NCBI RefSeq assembly: GCF_009762775.1
Contig: NZ_CP046401.1
Coordinates: forward strand, 6,026,001-6,090,000
From: Maribellus comscasis
Lineage (GTDB): Bacteria; Bacteroidota; Bacteroidia; Bacteroidales; Prolixibacteraceae
Direction of reading: 5' to 3'
Length of the DNA: 64,000 nucleotides
Both the position numbers and the translations under genes were made by a program. Positions 1 to 9,755 of this stretch are shown in pieces. Within the stretch, counting starts at the first letter, position 1. Each line of letters begins with the position of its first letter. The notes under the pieces were generated by a model that ran no database searches, had not been told where the DNA came from, and saw only the letters and a program-made list of their open reading frames with translations.

Positions 1-1368
1 GATTCAAATATTCCGAACACAAATGGGATAAGAAATGATGTAGTTGAAGCATTAAAAGAAATTGGCATTCCAAATTTACGTTGGCCTGGCGGCTGTTTTG
101 CCGATGAATATCACTGGATGGATGGAATTGGCCCGCGTGATGAACGCCCCACCATGATTAATACGCATTGGGGAGGTGTAACCGAAGATAACAGTTTTGG
201 GACACATGAGTTTTTAGAGCTTTGCAGCCAGTTGGATTGTGAACCTGTGATATGCGGAAATCTTGGAAGCGGAACTCCGCAAGAGATGTCACAGTGGGTT
301 GAATATTTGAATTCAGGTAATGTAAGTCCAATGACTGATTTGAGAAAGGCAAACGGCAGAGAAGAGCCCTGGGGTGTGAAATACTGGGGTGTTGGAAATG
401 AAAGCTGGGGCTGTGGCGGAAATATGACAGCCCAGTTTTATGCCGATAACATGCGCCGGTTTTCAACCTTTACAAAGAACTACGGTGAAAATCGTTTGTA
501 CAAAGTAGCATGTGGTCCTAACGTTGACGATTATAACTGGATGGAAACTTTAATGAAAAACGGAAATCCCGGGGGAAGTTTTCAGGGAATTTCGCTTCAT
601 TATTATACCGTTTGTCACACATGGAGACAAAAAGGTTCGGCTACTCAGTTCGACGAAAAGGAGTATTTTACCACCATGGATAAAACCCTTTTTATGGACG
701 AGTTGCTTCGGAATCATATAACAATAATGGATAAGTACGATCCACGAAACAGGGTCGGTCTGATTGTAGACGAATGGGGGAACTGGCATGATGTTGAGCC
801 GGGAACCAATCCGGGCTTTTTGTATCAGCAAAATACCCTTCGCGATGCAATGGTAGCATCGGTAAACCTCGATTTGTTCAATAAATATTGCAGAAGGGTT
901 AAAATGGCCAATATCGCGCAAACCGTAAATGTGTTGCAGGCAATGATTTTAACACAGGACGGGGAAATGGTAAAAACACCTTCGTATTATGTCTTTAAAA
1001 TGTATAAAGTTCATCACGATGCAACGCTTTTGCCTTCTGACGTAACTTGTGATAACTATACCTACGAAGAAGAATCGGTTCCGGCGCTCTCGACAACAGC
1101 ATCTAAAGCTGCCGACGGAAAAATACATATAACCATTAGTAACCTGGACCCACACAACAGTAAGGAAGTTCTTTGTGAAATGCGCGGAACAGAAAAATTA
1201 TCTTTTGTAACAGGAAGTATAGTAACCGGGGATAAAATAAACTCATACAACGATTTTGGGAAAAAAGAAGAAGTCTCTTTAAAAGAATTTAAAGACGTAA
1301 AAGTAAACGGTAATTCGTTAACTGTAAAAATGCCCGCTAAATCGGTTGTAATGGTCGAACTGAATTAA
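1..1368 (+). CDS. alpha-L-arabinofuranosidase (GH51), 5' end missing
   Basis: The frame is open from the first base of the window, so the N-terminus lies outside. GH51 enzymes release terminal arabinofuranose from arabinan and arabinoxylan. The fragment opens in the beta/alpha barrel with the family motif [13 protein letters not shown], then has the acid/base glutamate in [11 protein letters not shown] (bases 400-402) and the nucleophile glutamate in [10 protein letters not shown] (bases 772-774). The last 150 residues form the all-beta C-terminal domain. Both catalytic residues are present and the gene reads cleanly to its stop, so it looks functional. Cellular location cannot be judged because the signal region is missing. 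A terminator follows and the next genes are convergent. Confidence 0.93.
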   Translation, partial: DSNIPNTNGIRNDVVEALKEIGIPNLRWPGGCFADEYHWMDGIGPRDERPTMINTHWGGVTEDNSFGTHEFLELCSQLDCEPVICGNLGSGTPQEMSQWVEYLNSGNVSPMTDLRKANGREEPWGVKYWGVGNESWGCGGNMTAQFYADNMRRFSTFTKNYGENRLYKVACGPNVDDYNWMETLMKNGNPGGSFQGISLHYYTVCHTWRQKGSATQFDEKEYFTTMDKTLFMDELLRNHITIMDKYDPRNRVGLIVDEWGNWHDVEPGTNPGFLYQQNTLRDAMVASVNLDLFNKYCRRVKMANIAQTVNVLQAMILTQDGEMVKTPSYYVFKMYKVHHDATLLPSDVTCDNYTYEEESVPALSTTASKAADGKIHITISNLDPHNSKEVLCEMRGTEKLSFVTGSIVTGDKINSYNDFGKKEEVSLKEFKDVKVNGNSLTVKMPAKSVVMVELN

Positions 1369-1396
1369 GAAACCATTAATTGCATCATTTCAGATA

Positions 1397-1434
1397 AATA
1401 GTCGGATTTTGAAAAAGATTCGGCTATTTTTTAT
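1397..1434. terminator. Rho-independent terminator between convergent genes
   Basis: AATAGTCG (1397-1404) pairs with CGGCTATT (1421-1428) through eight base pairs including one G-U, and is followed by a T run. It ends the arabinofuranosidase transcript and, read on the other strand, may serve the lipoprotein operon whose last stop lies at 1431. Confidence 0.6.
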
Positions 1435-2624
1435 AAAGTATGATCCAGTTGCTGATTAATGAGTTTAAAATTTAATTTTCTTTGGCCAAGTATATTTATG
1501 TAGTCTATACAATTGAGGTAGTGAAACTCATTTTTGTTTCCAAATACCTGAAAAGACCTCACAATCCAGTCTATAGCAGCTTCCAAATCACCCTGCATTT
1601 CACAGGCAACGCCGAGGTTATACATTGATTTTGCTGCGATTTTTTTGTTGGGATTATTTACATTGGCTTTCCATATTTCAGCAGCCTCGAGCCATTTCCC
1701 CTCTTCTACCAACTGTTTTGTTTTTTGTAGTTCTACATGCCCCGAAATGTAATAAAGCCTTTGTACTGTAATCCAATGAGGAATAAGTTTTTCAGCCAGT
1801 CTGATTCCCATTACATCAGCTGCGTTTAATACAGCATCTCTTCGTGGCGGAAGATTTTTTTCTACATATGCTTTAATTTCTTCCTGACTGTCCCACGTTA
1901 AAGTATCAAGCTGGTCGTAAAAAAAAGCAGATTTAAAGGTTCTTAAATTATAGAAGTTCCATAATCCAACTCCGTAAACTGAGGTATTACCATAGTAATG
2001 ATTTGTTGGCAGCTTTTGCACAAGTTCAACATCGATGGAAGAAAAATAGTCAAGTGAAATAAGCAAATCGGCATCTGTTGAATCCGCAATTTCTTTTAGA
2101 TCTTCTGTGGTATATAATCCAAGTTTTGGGTCCAATATTTTAGCAGTTTGTTTTTCTTTTCCTCCGGTCAGGTTCTGTCTTGCTATTTGACTTAGCAATA
2201 AGACAGAAGGATACAAAACATATTCTTCTAATTTTGACGTGTCAGCTTCAGGAAGGTGAACCAGGGAATCAATAATATAATACTGCGAGTTGCCATTCTC
2301 GCTTAATTCAATAATGGAATCGAAATAAATTTGTTTATTCAGATTTTCAATAGCAGAGTTAAAATAAATTTTGGCAGCCAGACTATCTAATTTTGTGGTA
2401 TCGACGTGAGCCTCCGAATTTATATAATAAGTACTGTTGTTTAAATAATAAGAATCCATGATATTGTTGTACCGGATGGCTGCGGTTGAATATTTTTCAG
2501 GAAGAATAAGTTTTCCCGGTTCAACCACTTCAATATCAATCATACTGTAATTGTAAAGTGTGTTACAACCTTGTAATGCTCCTAACGTAAGGATTAGGAG
2601 CAGAAAATACAGGTTTGGTCTCAT
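1431..2624 (-). CDS. TPR-tailed lipoprotein, DUF6340-like, paralogue 1
   Basis: Function unknown. The N-terminus is a lipoprotein signal ending at Cys20 (GALQGC), so the protein should be membrane-anchored. The body resembles the Bacteroidota family I recall as DUF6340: a beta strand opening of the form IDIEVVEPGKLILPEKY, a central region with the motif DADLLISLDYFSS, then LPPRRDAVLNAADVMGIRLAEKLIPHW. The C-terminal 110 residues carry tetratricopeptide-like helices (EEGKWLEAAEIWKAN, AKSMYNLGVACEMQGDLEAA). It is the last of four minus-strand genes; its ATG directly follows the stop of paralogue 2 with no spacer. It may have arisen with its two neighbours by tandem duplication. The family name is from memory; the paralogy is visible in the sequence. 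Confidence 0.75.
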   Translation of the reverse strand: MRPNLYFLLLILTLGALQGCNTLYNYSMIDIEVVEPGKLILPEKYSTAAIRYNNIMDSYYLNNSTYYINSEAHVDTTKLDSLAAKIYFNSAIENLNKQIYFDSIIELSENGNSQYYIIDSLVHLPEADTSKLEEYVLYPSVLLLSQIARQNLTGGKEKQTAKILDPKLGLYTTEDLKEIADSTDADLLISLDYFSSIDVELVQKLPTNHYYGNTSVYGVGLWNFYNLRTFKSAFFYDQLDTLTWDSQEEIKAYVEKNLPPRRDAVLNAADVMGIRLAEKLIPHWITVQRLYYISGHVELQKTKQLVEEGKWLEAAEIWKANVNNPNKKIAAKSMYNLGVACEMQGDLEAAIDWIVRSFQVFGNKNEFHYLNCIDYINILGQRKLNFKLINQQLDHTL

Positions 2625-3650
2625 TTAGTTTTGGCTATTTAGTTTAGCAATGTCTTTTTTTCTTTGTTTTAATATATTCTGATACAAAAGTATCATTTTC
2701 AAATCTTCTTTATTCCGGTATTCAACTGCCAGGTTTTGAGCTGCATTTGCCCAACGGGAGGCCATTTCGATATCATCTTTCATTTCGTAGGCCAATGCTA
2801 AATTATAACGGGCGTTTATTGCCAGTTTGCCGTTATTGTCTGAAGCATATTTTTCCCACAAAGGAATAGCCTTGTCCCAATCTCCTTCACTAATATAATT
2901 AGCCGCCTGTTCAAAGTCGGGGAGTGGTGGTATGGAATACATCCTTTTTACGGTTTGCCACGATGCAAAAAAGCGTTTCGAGTAATTTTCCCCACTTAAT
3001 TGCGACGCAATTCTCAATGCTGTTTCGCGTGGAGGCAATTGATAATTTTTGTTGTAATTTCCGCTTTCATCGTATCCGTTCCAAAAAACCGTGTCGATTA
3101 ACGCTTTTCTTTCCACCAGGTTTTCCCGAGCCGGGTCAAACACTGCCCAAACATTTGCAGTAATCACTTCGTTCGATTTTGGCGATTCGTAACTTTCTGA
3201 GTATTCAGAGAAAAAATACGAGAATGTTTCCAGCGAAATCAACAAATCGGCTTGAGTTGTTTCTGTAATTTGTTTGACCAGATCAAAATTTAGCGGAGGG
3301 AGTTTGCTTCCCGAATGTCTTTTAAAAGAATGATAAGGCATGATTTTAATATCAGCAAAAGCATTTTTTGTTTTCAGGTTCTTGGCTAATTCACTCAAAC
3401 ATGCGGTAACCAGAACACTATCGAGTTTATCCGGATTTGTGCGGGCTTTTCGAAGCTGGTAGTCATCTTTGTAATAACGTTGAAGTGTATCAGCCGGATA
3501 TTTGAAATTTCGGTAAACCAAAACTACACTTTGGGCATCAGAAGGTACCGGGATATCGCCGGGTTTATAAATATCAATCGGATATTCTTTGTAAACGGTG
3601 CACGAAGAGAAAATGGCAATGGTAAAGGTGAGTAGGATAAATCGGTTCAT
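2625..3650 (-). CDS. TPR-tailed lipoprotein, DUF6340-like, paralogue 2
   Basis: Second of three tandem paralogues, 341 residues, function unknown. It has a lipobox (IFSSC, Cys17), the opening IDIYKPGDIPVPSDAQSV, the shared central motif QADLLISLETFSYFF, the shared LPPRETALRIASQLSG block, and TPR-like helices near the C-terminus (EGDWDKAIPLWEKY, AINARYNLALAYEMKDDIEMA). Its start overlaps the stop of the upstream paralogue by four bases and its stop abuts the ATG of the downstream one, so the three are almost certainly translationally coupled. The shared middle motif suggests the same fold with divergent surface; partners or ligands cannot be read from sequence. Confidence 0.75.
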   Translation of the reverse strand: MNRFILLTFTIAIFSSCTVYKEYPIDIYKPGDIPVPSDAQSVVLVYRNFKYPADTLQRYYKDDYQLRKARTNPDKLDSVLVTACLSELAKNLKTKNAFADIKIMPYHSFKRHSGSKLPPLNFDLVKQITETTQADLLISLETFSYFFSEYSESYESPKSNEVITANVWAVFDPARENLVERKALIDTVFWNGYDESGNYNKNYQLPPRETALRIASQLSGENYSKRFFASWQTVKRMYSIPPLPDFEQAANYISEGDWDKAIPLWEKYASDNNGKLAINARYNLALAYEMKDDIEMASRWANAAQNLAVEYRNKEDLKMILLYQNILKQRKKDIAKLNSQN

Positions 3651-4705
3651 GGCTTTAATTTTTTAAGTTCATTTTTCCTTTTCTGAAGTGTTTCCAAATA
3701 GGTATAAGTTTGCGACCTGAACATTGTTTCATATGATTTTACCGCCCATGCGACAGCCTGATCTATATCTCCCAATATTTCGTATGCTACTGCAATATTA
3801 AACTGTGCTTTACTTTTTATTGATTTTGAATCGCTGCTATTTTCCAACTCCTGCCACACAGCGACGGCTGCTTCCCATTCTCCGTTTTTAGCCAAACTTG
3901 CGCCATGTTCCAACTCATCCGGGCCTGAGGAAAAGTAGGTTCTTCTTTCGCTCCGCCACTGGGTACTTATTTTATCGGAAAGATCGAGTGCAATTGCGAT
4001 TCCGGCTTCTGTTAAAGCTTGCTTTACCGGTGTAAAATGGCCAAAAAGTTGCCTTGCATTAATATCCGCATCTTCCCAAATTAATGTGTCCCGCAAAAAT
4101 TCGCGCATAATTACTTTTTCTTGCTCCGGATCGTAAACGCGAAACATAACCTCATAGTTGATTTGCATTTGTGCAGCGGACGCTTCAAAATAGTTGTCGC
4201 TTACCGGATCATAAAATGTTTCCCTACCGTAATCAGTTTCAAGTGTAGTTTTATAGTAGTCCATGGATAAAACTGCATCGGTATTGTATGTCTTACACAA
4301 GTTTTTAACCTCTTCCCACGACATCTCATAACTTAGAAACGAGTTTTTTCTGAAGTCGAGAAAACGATCGACCGGAATAACATAATCGTACCTTCCCGAC
4401 TCAAATAATAGTTCACCCAATGCTTTCATGGTTGTATCAACAGCCTGCAAATCATAAATCGTAGTATCGAGATTAAACTGTTTTCTGAAAAATATATTTT
4501 GCAGAGAATCGGACTCAAGATTTTGATATTGATCATCCATTGTCCGGTTTACTATTGTTAAACTCCTTATGTTGGCAGGAAGTTCCTTGCTTCCGGGTTG
4601 CGGAATTTCAATGGTCAGATTTTGTGTCGTTACACACGAAACAAAAGTGACTGCAAAAATTATTATTGAAATAAATTTTAGTGCTCTTTTTAATTGTTGT
4701 TCCAT
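3647..4705 (-). CDS. TPR-tailed lipoprotein, DUF6340-like, paralogue 3
   Basis: First of the three paralogues in transcription order, 352 residues. A longer positively charged N-terminus leads to a hydrophobic signal and lipobox (FVSC, Cys24). The opening IEIPQPGSKELPANIRSL, the central NTDAVLSMDYYKTT and the C-terminal TPR-like pair (NGEWEAAVAVWQEL, KAQFNIAVAYEILGDIDQA) align with the other two copies. It starts 16 bases after the stop of the von Willebrand-type membrane protein gene and overlaps paralogue 2 by four bases, which places all four in one operon. Function unknown; an envelope assembly or sensing role with the membrane protein is inference from the operon only. Confidence 0.75.
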   Translation of the reverse strand: MEQQLKRALKFISIIIFAVTFVSCVTTQNLTIEIPQPGSKELPANIRSLTIVNRTMDDQYQNLESDSLQNIFFRKQFNLDTTIYDLQAVDTTMKALGELLFESGRYDYVIPVDRFLDFRKNSFLSYEMSWEEVKNLCKTYNTDAVLSMDYYKTTLETDYGRETFYDPVSDNYFEASAAQMQINYEVMFRVYDPEQEKVIMREFLRDTLIWEDADINARQLFGHFTPVKQALTEAGIAIALDLSDKISTQWRSERRTYFSSGPDELEHGASLAKNGEWEAAVAVWQELENSSDSKSIKSKAQFNIAVAYEILGDIDQAVAWAVKSYETMFRSQTYTYLETLQKRKNELKKLKP

Positions 4706-4721
4706 ATGCTCATGAAACCTT

Positions 4722-6815
4722 TTAATAAATACCCCAATATTTCCTCAAAAACCATTCCACGCTCAATAGTATTAGTACAACAGCAAACAGCCATCGCAGG
4801 TTTAGCAGTTCATTTATCATTTCCTGAAAATAGACAGATGGTTTTAGTTTCTGGTTGTTTTTTATATCGCTGACCAACTGAGAAGTTTGCCCGGGATGAT
4901 AAAATTTCCCACCACTTAATCCGGCAAGTTGATAAAGGACCTGATGATTTGCTTTACTCAATGTGTTTTCAATATTTACAGCAATTACAGTAAAACTACC
5001 CGTTTCTGTAAATGTTTCGTTACCAATATTTACCTCTGCGTTAAAGGAGTAATCCCCCTCCGGGAGGTGTCCCGCATTTAAAAAATAGTTGTCGTTTTGC
5101 TCGTCAAAAGTAAAATCAAATTCCTCGCCGGCTTCGTTTAGAATTTTGATTTTGACCTCTTCAGTTGTAATTTTTTCATACGATTCATTGTATACTTCCG
5201 CCCTGAAAATAACCTCTTCGGTTTCTGCATAAACCGGTTGGAAATTTATAATAAAATTATCTTCATTTTCGCGTAATGCGAGATACTGAACAAGTTGGTT
5301 TATCAGTTCATTAAACTGTGCCTGGCTTTGTTCAAAATAATAGTTATACAGTCGCCAGCGCCAAAGACCTTCACCAAAAATAAAACCGCTTTTTCTTCCA
5401 TTTATATTTCCCGTTATAATGAGTGGTTTGGCTGTTTCAATATTTTTAATTTTTTGGTAGAAAAGTGTGGAGAACTCAGGATTTATTTCATAATCTGCAA
5501 AAGGGGCGAGCAGCGGAGGAAAACGTCGGGCTATTTCTGTTAGTTCTTCACTCAGCGTGAAAATGCGATATCCGGGGTTTATTGTTGCCTGCACTTCCTC
5601 CCCTGAACTGGCCAGCGGTGTAACCTTCGCTCCCTGGTCCAATGCATTTAGCTGCGGTAAAAAGGTTTTATTTCCCACAATAAACAAAAGAGGCAACCGG
5701 TTTTCCTCAGCCTTGCTGATGATGGTTGCAGCTGATTTTGATGCGCTTGGCAACTGATTTAAAATGATAAGGTTAAAGTTTTCCAGATTAGACGGATAAG
5801 GCTCGTTAGTAAAAACAGAGACTTCATAGGTTTGCTGCAAATCGAGAGTGTTTTTTATTGCCCCGATATCGGGGTGTGGCCCGTCAGAAAGAATCAGAAT
5901 TTTTTGTTTGTTTTCCAATACATTTATAACAAAATCCGATTTATTGTTGTCTGTATTTTTTTCTTCTTCTGCGTATTCTATTTGTACCGAAAAGTGTTTT
6001 AACCCGGGTGAGCCAGCCTCCAGAATAAATTCCTGCATAACAAAATAATCATCGTTGACCGGAGTGATAACCTTTTCTGTAACTTCGGTTTTATCTTCGT
6101 ATACTGTTAACCTGAGTGATATATTTCTCAATTTTGAAAAATAGGTTTCAACTTCTACCGGAAAGCGGTTTCCGGAGAATGCTGTTCGGTTTACCCTGAT
6201 GTTTTCGATTCGGGCATCTGTCGTCTCAAGTGTATCACCTAAGCCAATGGTATAAACCGGGTAATTTATCTCATCAGCAAGGTTTACAGGATTTTTTCCC
6301 CGGTTGTATATTCCGTCACCTGCAATAACAACTGCGCCAATATTTTCATTAAAATGATTGTTGTTTATGGTTGAAATCAGTTCGCTGTAATTTGAATTTT
6401 TATCTTCAAAATCCGGTTCGCTTGTTAATCTTGTATTTTCACCAAAAGCATAACTTACAATGCTGTAGGAATTCCCCAATTCATCAGAAATTTGTTGCCG
6501 GGTGTTATTAATTTCATTTTTTATCCGGCCGGAATCCGGCACTGAAATCATAGATGCAGAATTATCCCACGCGGTAATGATTATCGGATTCTGAACAATT
6601 TTTTTTAGGTTTTTTATAAAAGGAGACAACAATAAAAATGCAATTAAAAAAGCCGAAATAAAACGCAATACACTCAGTATACGTATCTGATTTTTAGTTA
6701 ATTCTTTATTGTTTGTGTTTTTATAATAAAGAACAACTACCAATACTGCAGCAGTAACAATTATAAACGGCAAAAATATAAACCAGTATTTTGTTCCAAA
6801 ATCTATCAAGGCCAA
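4722..6815 (-). CDS. membrane-anchored von Willebrand A-like protein
   Basis: A 697-residue inner-membrane protein. Two hydrophobic helices occupy about residues 10-32 and 45-67 and a third lies near the C-terminus (about 670-690), so the bulk is probably periplasmic. After the second helix a VWA-like domain begins with the metal-site motif DNSASMI and later VVIAGDGIYNRG. A following segment (ILILSDGPHPDIGAI) has the look of the glutamine-amidotransferase-like fold found in Bacteroidota VWA proteins, followed by a beta-rich domain. Its exact function is unknown; VWA domains of this kind bind partner proteins through a metal ion. It heads the operon with three lipoproteins and is divergent from the M28 peptidase. 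Confidence 0.75.
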   Translation of the reverse strand: MALIDFGTKYWFIFLPFIIVTAAVLVVVLYYKNTNNKELTKNQIRILSVLRFISAFLIAFLLLSPFIKNLKKIVQNPIIITAWDNSASMISVPDSGRIKNEINNTRQQISDELGNSYSIVSYAFGENTRLTSEPDFEDKNSNYSELISTINNNHFNENIGAVVIAGDGIYNRGKNPVNLADEINYPVYTIGLGDTLETTDARIENIRVNRTAFSGNRFPVEVETYFSKLRNISLRLTVYEDKTEVTEKVITPVNDDYFVMQEFILEAGSPGLKHFSVQIEYAEEEKNTDNNKSDFVINVLENKQKILILSDGPHPDIGAIKNTLDLQQTYEVSVFTNEPYPSNLENFNLIILNQLPSASKSAATIISKAEENRLPLLFIVGNKTFLPQLNALDQGAKVTPLASSGEEVQATINPGYRIFTLSEELTEIARRFPPLLAPFADYEINPEFSTLFYQKIKNIETAKPLIITGNINGRKSGFIFGEGLWRWRLYNYYFEQSQAQFNELINQLVQYLALRENEDNFIINFQPVYAETEEVIFRAEVYNESYEKITTEEVKIKILNEAGEEFDFTFDEQNDNYFLNAGHLPEGDYSFNAEVNIGNETFTETGSFTVIAVNIENTLSKANHQVLYQLAGLSGGKFYHPGQTSQLVSDIKNNQKLKPSVYFQEMINELLNLRWLFAVVLILLSVEWFLRKYWGIY

Positions 6816-6949
6816 GCCAAATTATATTAAGCCCGTAAATATACACAACTCCTTTTTTTAAATCGTGATTAATGCGTAATATTACAGGCTCATTTTATAA
6901 ACAGTTTTATGATTCTCTGTAGTGAAACAAGAATATAAATTGAACACAA

Positions 6950-8716
6950 ATGAAAAATATAGTCATTATTCTTCTTGTATTAGCAGTTGTTTCATGCGGC
7001 AAGAAATATAATCCCGATATAACAGTTGAAGATTTAAAAACAAATATAGAATATCTTGCATCTGATTCTTTAAAAGGCAGGAAAACAGGGGATGAAGGAG
7101 ATCGTCTTGCTGCAGAATTTATTCGCACAAAATTTGAAAATGCGGGGCTGGACTTGTTATTTGATAATGGTTTTCAAAAGTTTAGCCTTGTAACTTCAGC
7201 GGAAGTGGGTGCGGGAAATACTTTTTCTGTTAATGAAATTTCGTTTGAAGTTGAAAGTGATTATTTGCCCTTCGCTTTTTCTGCAAATACTGAAGTTGAG
7301 GCGCCTGTTATTTTTGCAGGATATGGGATAGATATTGATAAAGATACGTTGAGGTGGAATGACTTTGCTGGTATCAATGCCAAAGGTAAATGGGTAATGG
7401 TTTTACAGGGCGACCCCGATATGGATAATCCGCAAAGCCCTTTTGTTGAGTTTTCTTCTGAACGTGCAAAAGCATTGACAGCTTCAGATAAAAATGCCGC
7501 CGGTTTAATTTTGGTGGCAGGCCCCTCTTTTAGTGAGAATGATGAACTTTCGTCGTTGTTTTTTGATAAGAACAGCAGCAGATATTCCATCCCGGTTATT
7601 CAGGTTACACGTGCAGTCGCCGATAAAATTCTGGCGGGGAAAGGAGAAACTATCAAATCCCTTGAAACACAGATGTTGGATGAAAACAAATCGGTCCAAC
7701 TGGAAACAGAAACAAAGGTAAAAGCAATTGTAAATATCCGGCTTAAAGAAACACAATCGCAAAATGTGGTAGCTATCCTTCCCGGAAGAGACGAAAATTT
7801 AAAAGGCGAATATATTGTGGTTGGTGCACATTTCGACCATTTGGGAATGGGCGGGCCGGGGTCCGGTTCGCGTGCCATAGATACAATTGCTGTTCACAAC
7901 GGAGCCGATGATAACGCATCGGGGGTAGCTGCTGTAATTGAACTCGCTGAGAAGCTGGCTGCAACCGGAGAAAACAAACGAAGCATCATATTTGCAGCTT
8001 TCGGGGCTGAAGAGATGGGCTTGGTAGGGTCTAAGGCTTTTACCGCAGATCCGCCTGTTGAAACGGAAAAAATGAAGGCTATGTTTAATTTCGATATGGT
8101 AGGAAGACTTGATACCACCACAAATGCAATAAGTATCGGAGGAACCGGAACTTCAAAAGAAGCTGAAGATTTATTAAAAGAGTTGAACAATGGTTTTGAA
8201 CTTGCTTTTTCTGAAGAAGGGGTTGGGCCTTCTGATCATGCTTCTTTTTATTTACAGAATATTCCGGTGTTTTTTATTTCAACTGGAGCGCATTCCGATT
8301 ACCATACACCAAACGACGATCCTCAGTTTATTAATTATGAAGGAGAAAGAAAGCTGGTTGAATATTCGTATTCCCTCATAAAGGAAATTTCTTCCCGGGA
8401 CGATGCTTTAAATTTTCAGGAAGCCGGGGCAAAATTTCAACGCAGTCGTGGAGGCAGGTTTAAAGTTACATTGGGAATCATGCCTGACTATGCAGGGCTT
8501 GAAAAACGAGGAATGCGAATTGATGCCGTCAGTAAAGGAAAACCTGCTGATAAGGGAGGGATGAAAAAAGGAGATATTATCACTGCCATAGAGGGGAAAA
8601 AAGTTGGAAATATTTACGATTATATGAACCGCCTGCAAGCACTTGAAGCAGGGCAACGAATTTCGGTTGATATCATCAGGGACGATAAAGAAACAGTATT
8701 AATAATTGAATTATAA
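6950..8716 (+). CDS. M28-family metallopeptidase lipoprotein with PA and PDZ domains
   Basis: A 588-residue aminopeptidase-type enzyme, anchored as a lipoprotein (LAVVSC, Cys16). Residues about 85-260 look like a protease-associated insert. The zinc site is complete: AHFDHLG, NGADDNASGV, FGAEEMGLVGS, NFDMVGR and GAHSDYHTPND supply the His, Asp, Glu-Glu, Asp and His expected for M28. The final 85 residues form a PDZ domain (PADKGGMKKGDIITAIEG). Family members remove N-terminal amino acids from peptides; substrate preference is not visible. The next gene begins at the base after its stop codon, so the two are coupled. It is divergent from the VWA/lipoprotein operon. Confidence 0.92.
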   Translation: MKNIVIILLVLAVVSCGKKYNPDITVEDLKTNIEYLASDSLKGRKTGDEGDRLAAEFIRTKFENAGLDLLFDNGFQKFSLVTSAEVGAGNTFSVNEISFEVESDYLPFAFSANTEVEAPVIFAGYGIDIDKDTLRWNDFAGINAKGKWVMVLQGDPDMDNPQSPFVEFSSERAKALTASDKNAAGLILVAGPSFSENDELSSLFFDKNSSRYSIPVIQVTRAVADKILAGKGETIKSLETQMLDENKSVQLETETKVKAIVNIRLKETQSQNVVAILPGRDENLKGEYIVVGAHFDHLGMGGPGSGSRAIDTIAVHNGADDNASGVAAVIELAEKLAATGENKRSIIFAAFGAEEMGLVGSKAFTADPPVETEKMKAMFNFDMVGRLDTTTNAISIGGTGTSKEAEDLLKELNNGFELAFSEEGVGPSDHASFYLQNIPVFFISTGAHSDYHTPNDDPQFINYEGERKLVEYSYSLIKEISSRDDALNFQEAGAKFQRSRGGRFKVTLGIMPDYAGLEKRGMRIDAVSKGKPADKGGMKKGDIITAIEGKKVGNIYDYMNRLQALEAGQRISVDIIRDDKETVLIIEL

Positions 8717-9589
8717 ATGAAGAAATTAGCAATAGGATTTTTTGTTCTTTTTTTAACATCATTTCAGCTAAAAGCACAACATTTTGAGGTAGAAAAATCA
8801 GTTTTAGTTTATAAACAGGTAGACGGTCACCAGTTAGAAATGGTAATTTACAGACCAACAAAACTGAGTGAGATAAAATTGCCTGCCATTGTTCTGTTTT
8901 TTGGAGGAGGATGGGTTAGTGGAGATCCCAGTCATTTTCAATTGCAGGCCCGGTATTACGCATCAAGAGGCATGGTTGCTATTTGCCCGGATTACCGCAC
9001 AAAAAACCGGCATAAAACCTCACCTTTTGAAAGCGTGAAAGATGCACGTTCGGCAATGCGATATATAAAAATACATGCTGATGAGTTGGGGGTCGATACA
9101 AGTAAGATTGTTGCCGGAGGAGGCTCTGCCGGTGGACATTTGGCGGCCTGCACAGCAATTATCGATAAAGTCAATGAATCCACCGATGACTTATCAGTTT
9201 CGCCGGTTCCAAAGGCTTTGATTCTTTTTAACCCCGTGGTTGACACAGGAAAAAAAGGATATGGTCAGGAAAAAATGGATGGCCGGGAGTTTGCTCTTTC
9301 ACCTGTTCATAATATTTCAACGGGCGTACCCCCTACTCTTATTATGCATGGTAAAAATGATACCACCGTTCCCTATGAAAATGTGGTTCGCTTTAAACAG
9401 GCTATGAAACAAGAAGGTAATAAGTGTATTTTAAAAGGATATCGCAGGCAAACACATGGCTTTTTTAACTATAGTCGGAGTCCAAGAAATTTTCAAAAAA
9501 CACTCAGAAGATCTGAAAAATTTTTGGAGAAATTGGATTATTTAAAAGGAAGCAGTTGGTTAAAAGAATATTGTGATCAAATAAAATAA
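8717..9589 (+). CDS. secreted alpha/beta hydrolase (esterase/lipase type)
   Basis: A 290-residue serine hydrolase with a signal peptide cleaved after about residue 20 (SFQLKAQ). The oxyanion segment reads FFGGGWVSGD where relatives have HGGG. The nucleophile is Ser137 in GGGSAGGH, and the other triad residues are Asp215 (HGKNDTTVP) and His247 (QTHGFFNY). This layout matches the acetyl-xylan/feruloyl esterase-like group common in polysaccharide degraders, but a lipase or peptidase-like role cannot be excluded. Its ATG follows the M28 stop without a spacer, so both are made from one transcript. Confidence 0.88.
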   Translation: MKKLAIGFFVLFLTSFQLKAQHFEVEKSVLVYKQVDGHQLEMVIYRPTKLSEIKLPAIVLFFGGGWVSGDPSHFQLQARYYASRGMVAICPDYRTKNRHKTSPFESVKDARSAMRYIKIHADELGVDTSKIVAGGGSAGGHLAACTAIIDKVNESTDDLSVSPVPKALILFNPVVDTGKKGYGQEKMDGREFALSPVHNISTGVPPTLIMHGKNDTTVPYENVVRFKQAMKQEGNKCILKGYRRQTHGFFNYSRSPRNFQKTLRRSEKFLEKLDYLKGSSWLKEYCDQIK

Positions 9590-9693
9590 TTGAATTTATA
9601 TCCTTTATATGATTTCCGGTTTTGTTTAATATTGAATTTTGTTTAAATCCCCTGACTACTTCATATATTACTTTTGTTTAGGAACTTTTACCA

Positions 9694-9731
9694 TTTTGTG
9701 ATACTTCTGTGATGAACTGAACATACATTTG
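9694..9731 (+). promoter_or_regulatory. Two-component promoter: direct-repeat box plus -7 element
   Basis: TGTGAT occurs at 9697-9702 and 9708-9713, an 11-bp repeat inside the 20-base block 9694-9713. Ten bases further on lies a perfect Bacteroidota -7 element, TACATTTG (9724-9731), and the response-regulator ATG follows after 24 bases. The layout resembles the enterobacterial Pho box (two 11-bp repeats replacing the upstream element). A near copy lies at 12074-12111. Autoregulation by the response regulator is inference. Confidence 0.7.
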
Positions 9732-9755
9732 TAATGTTAAACTTGAAAAAACAAA

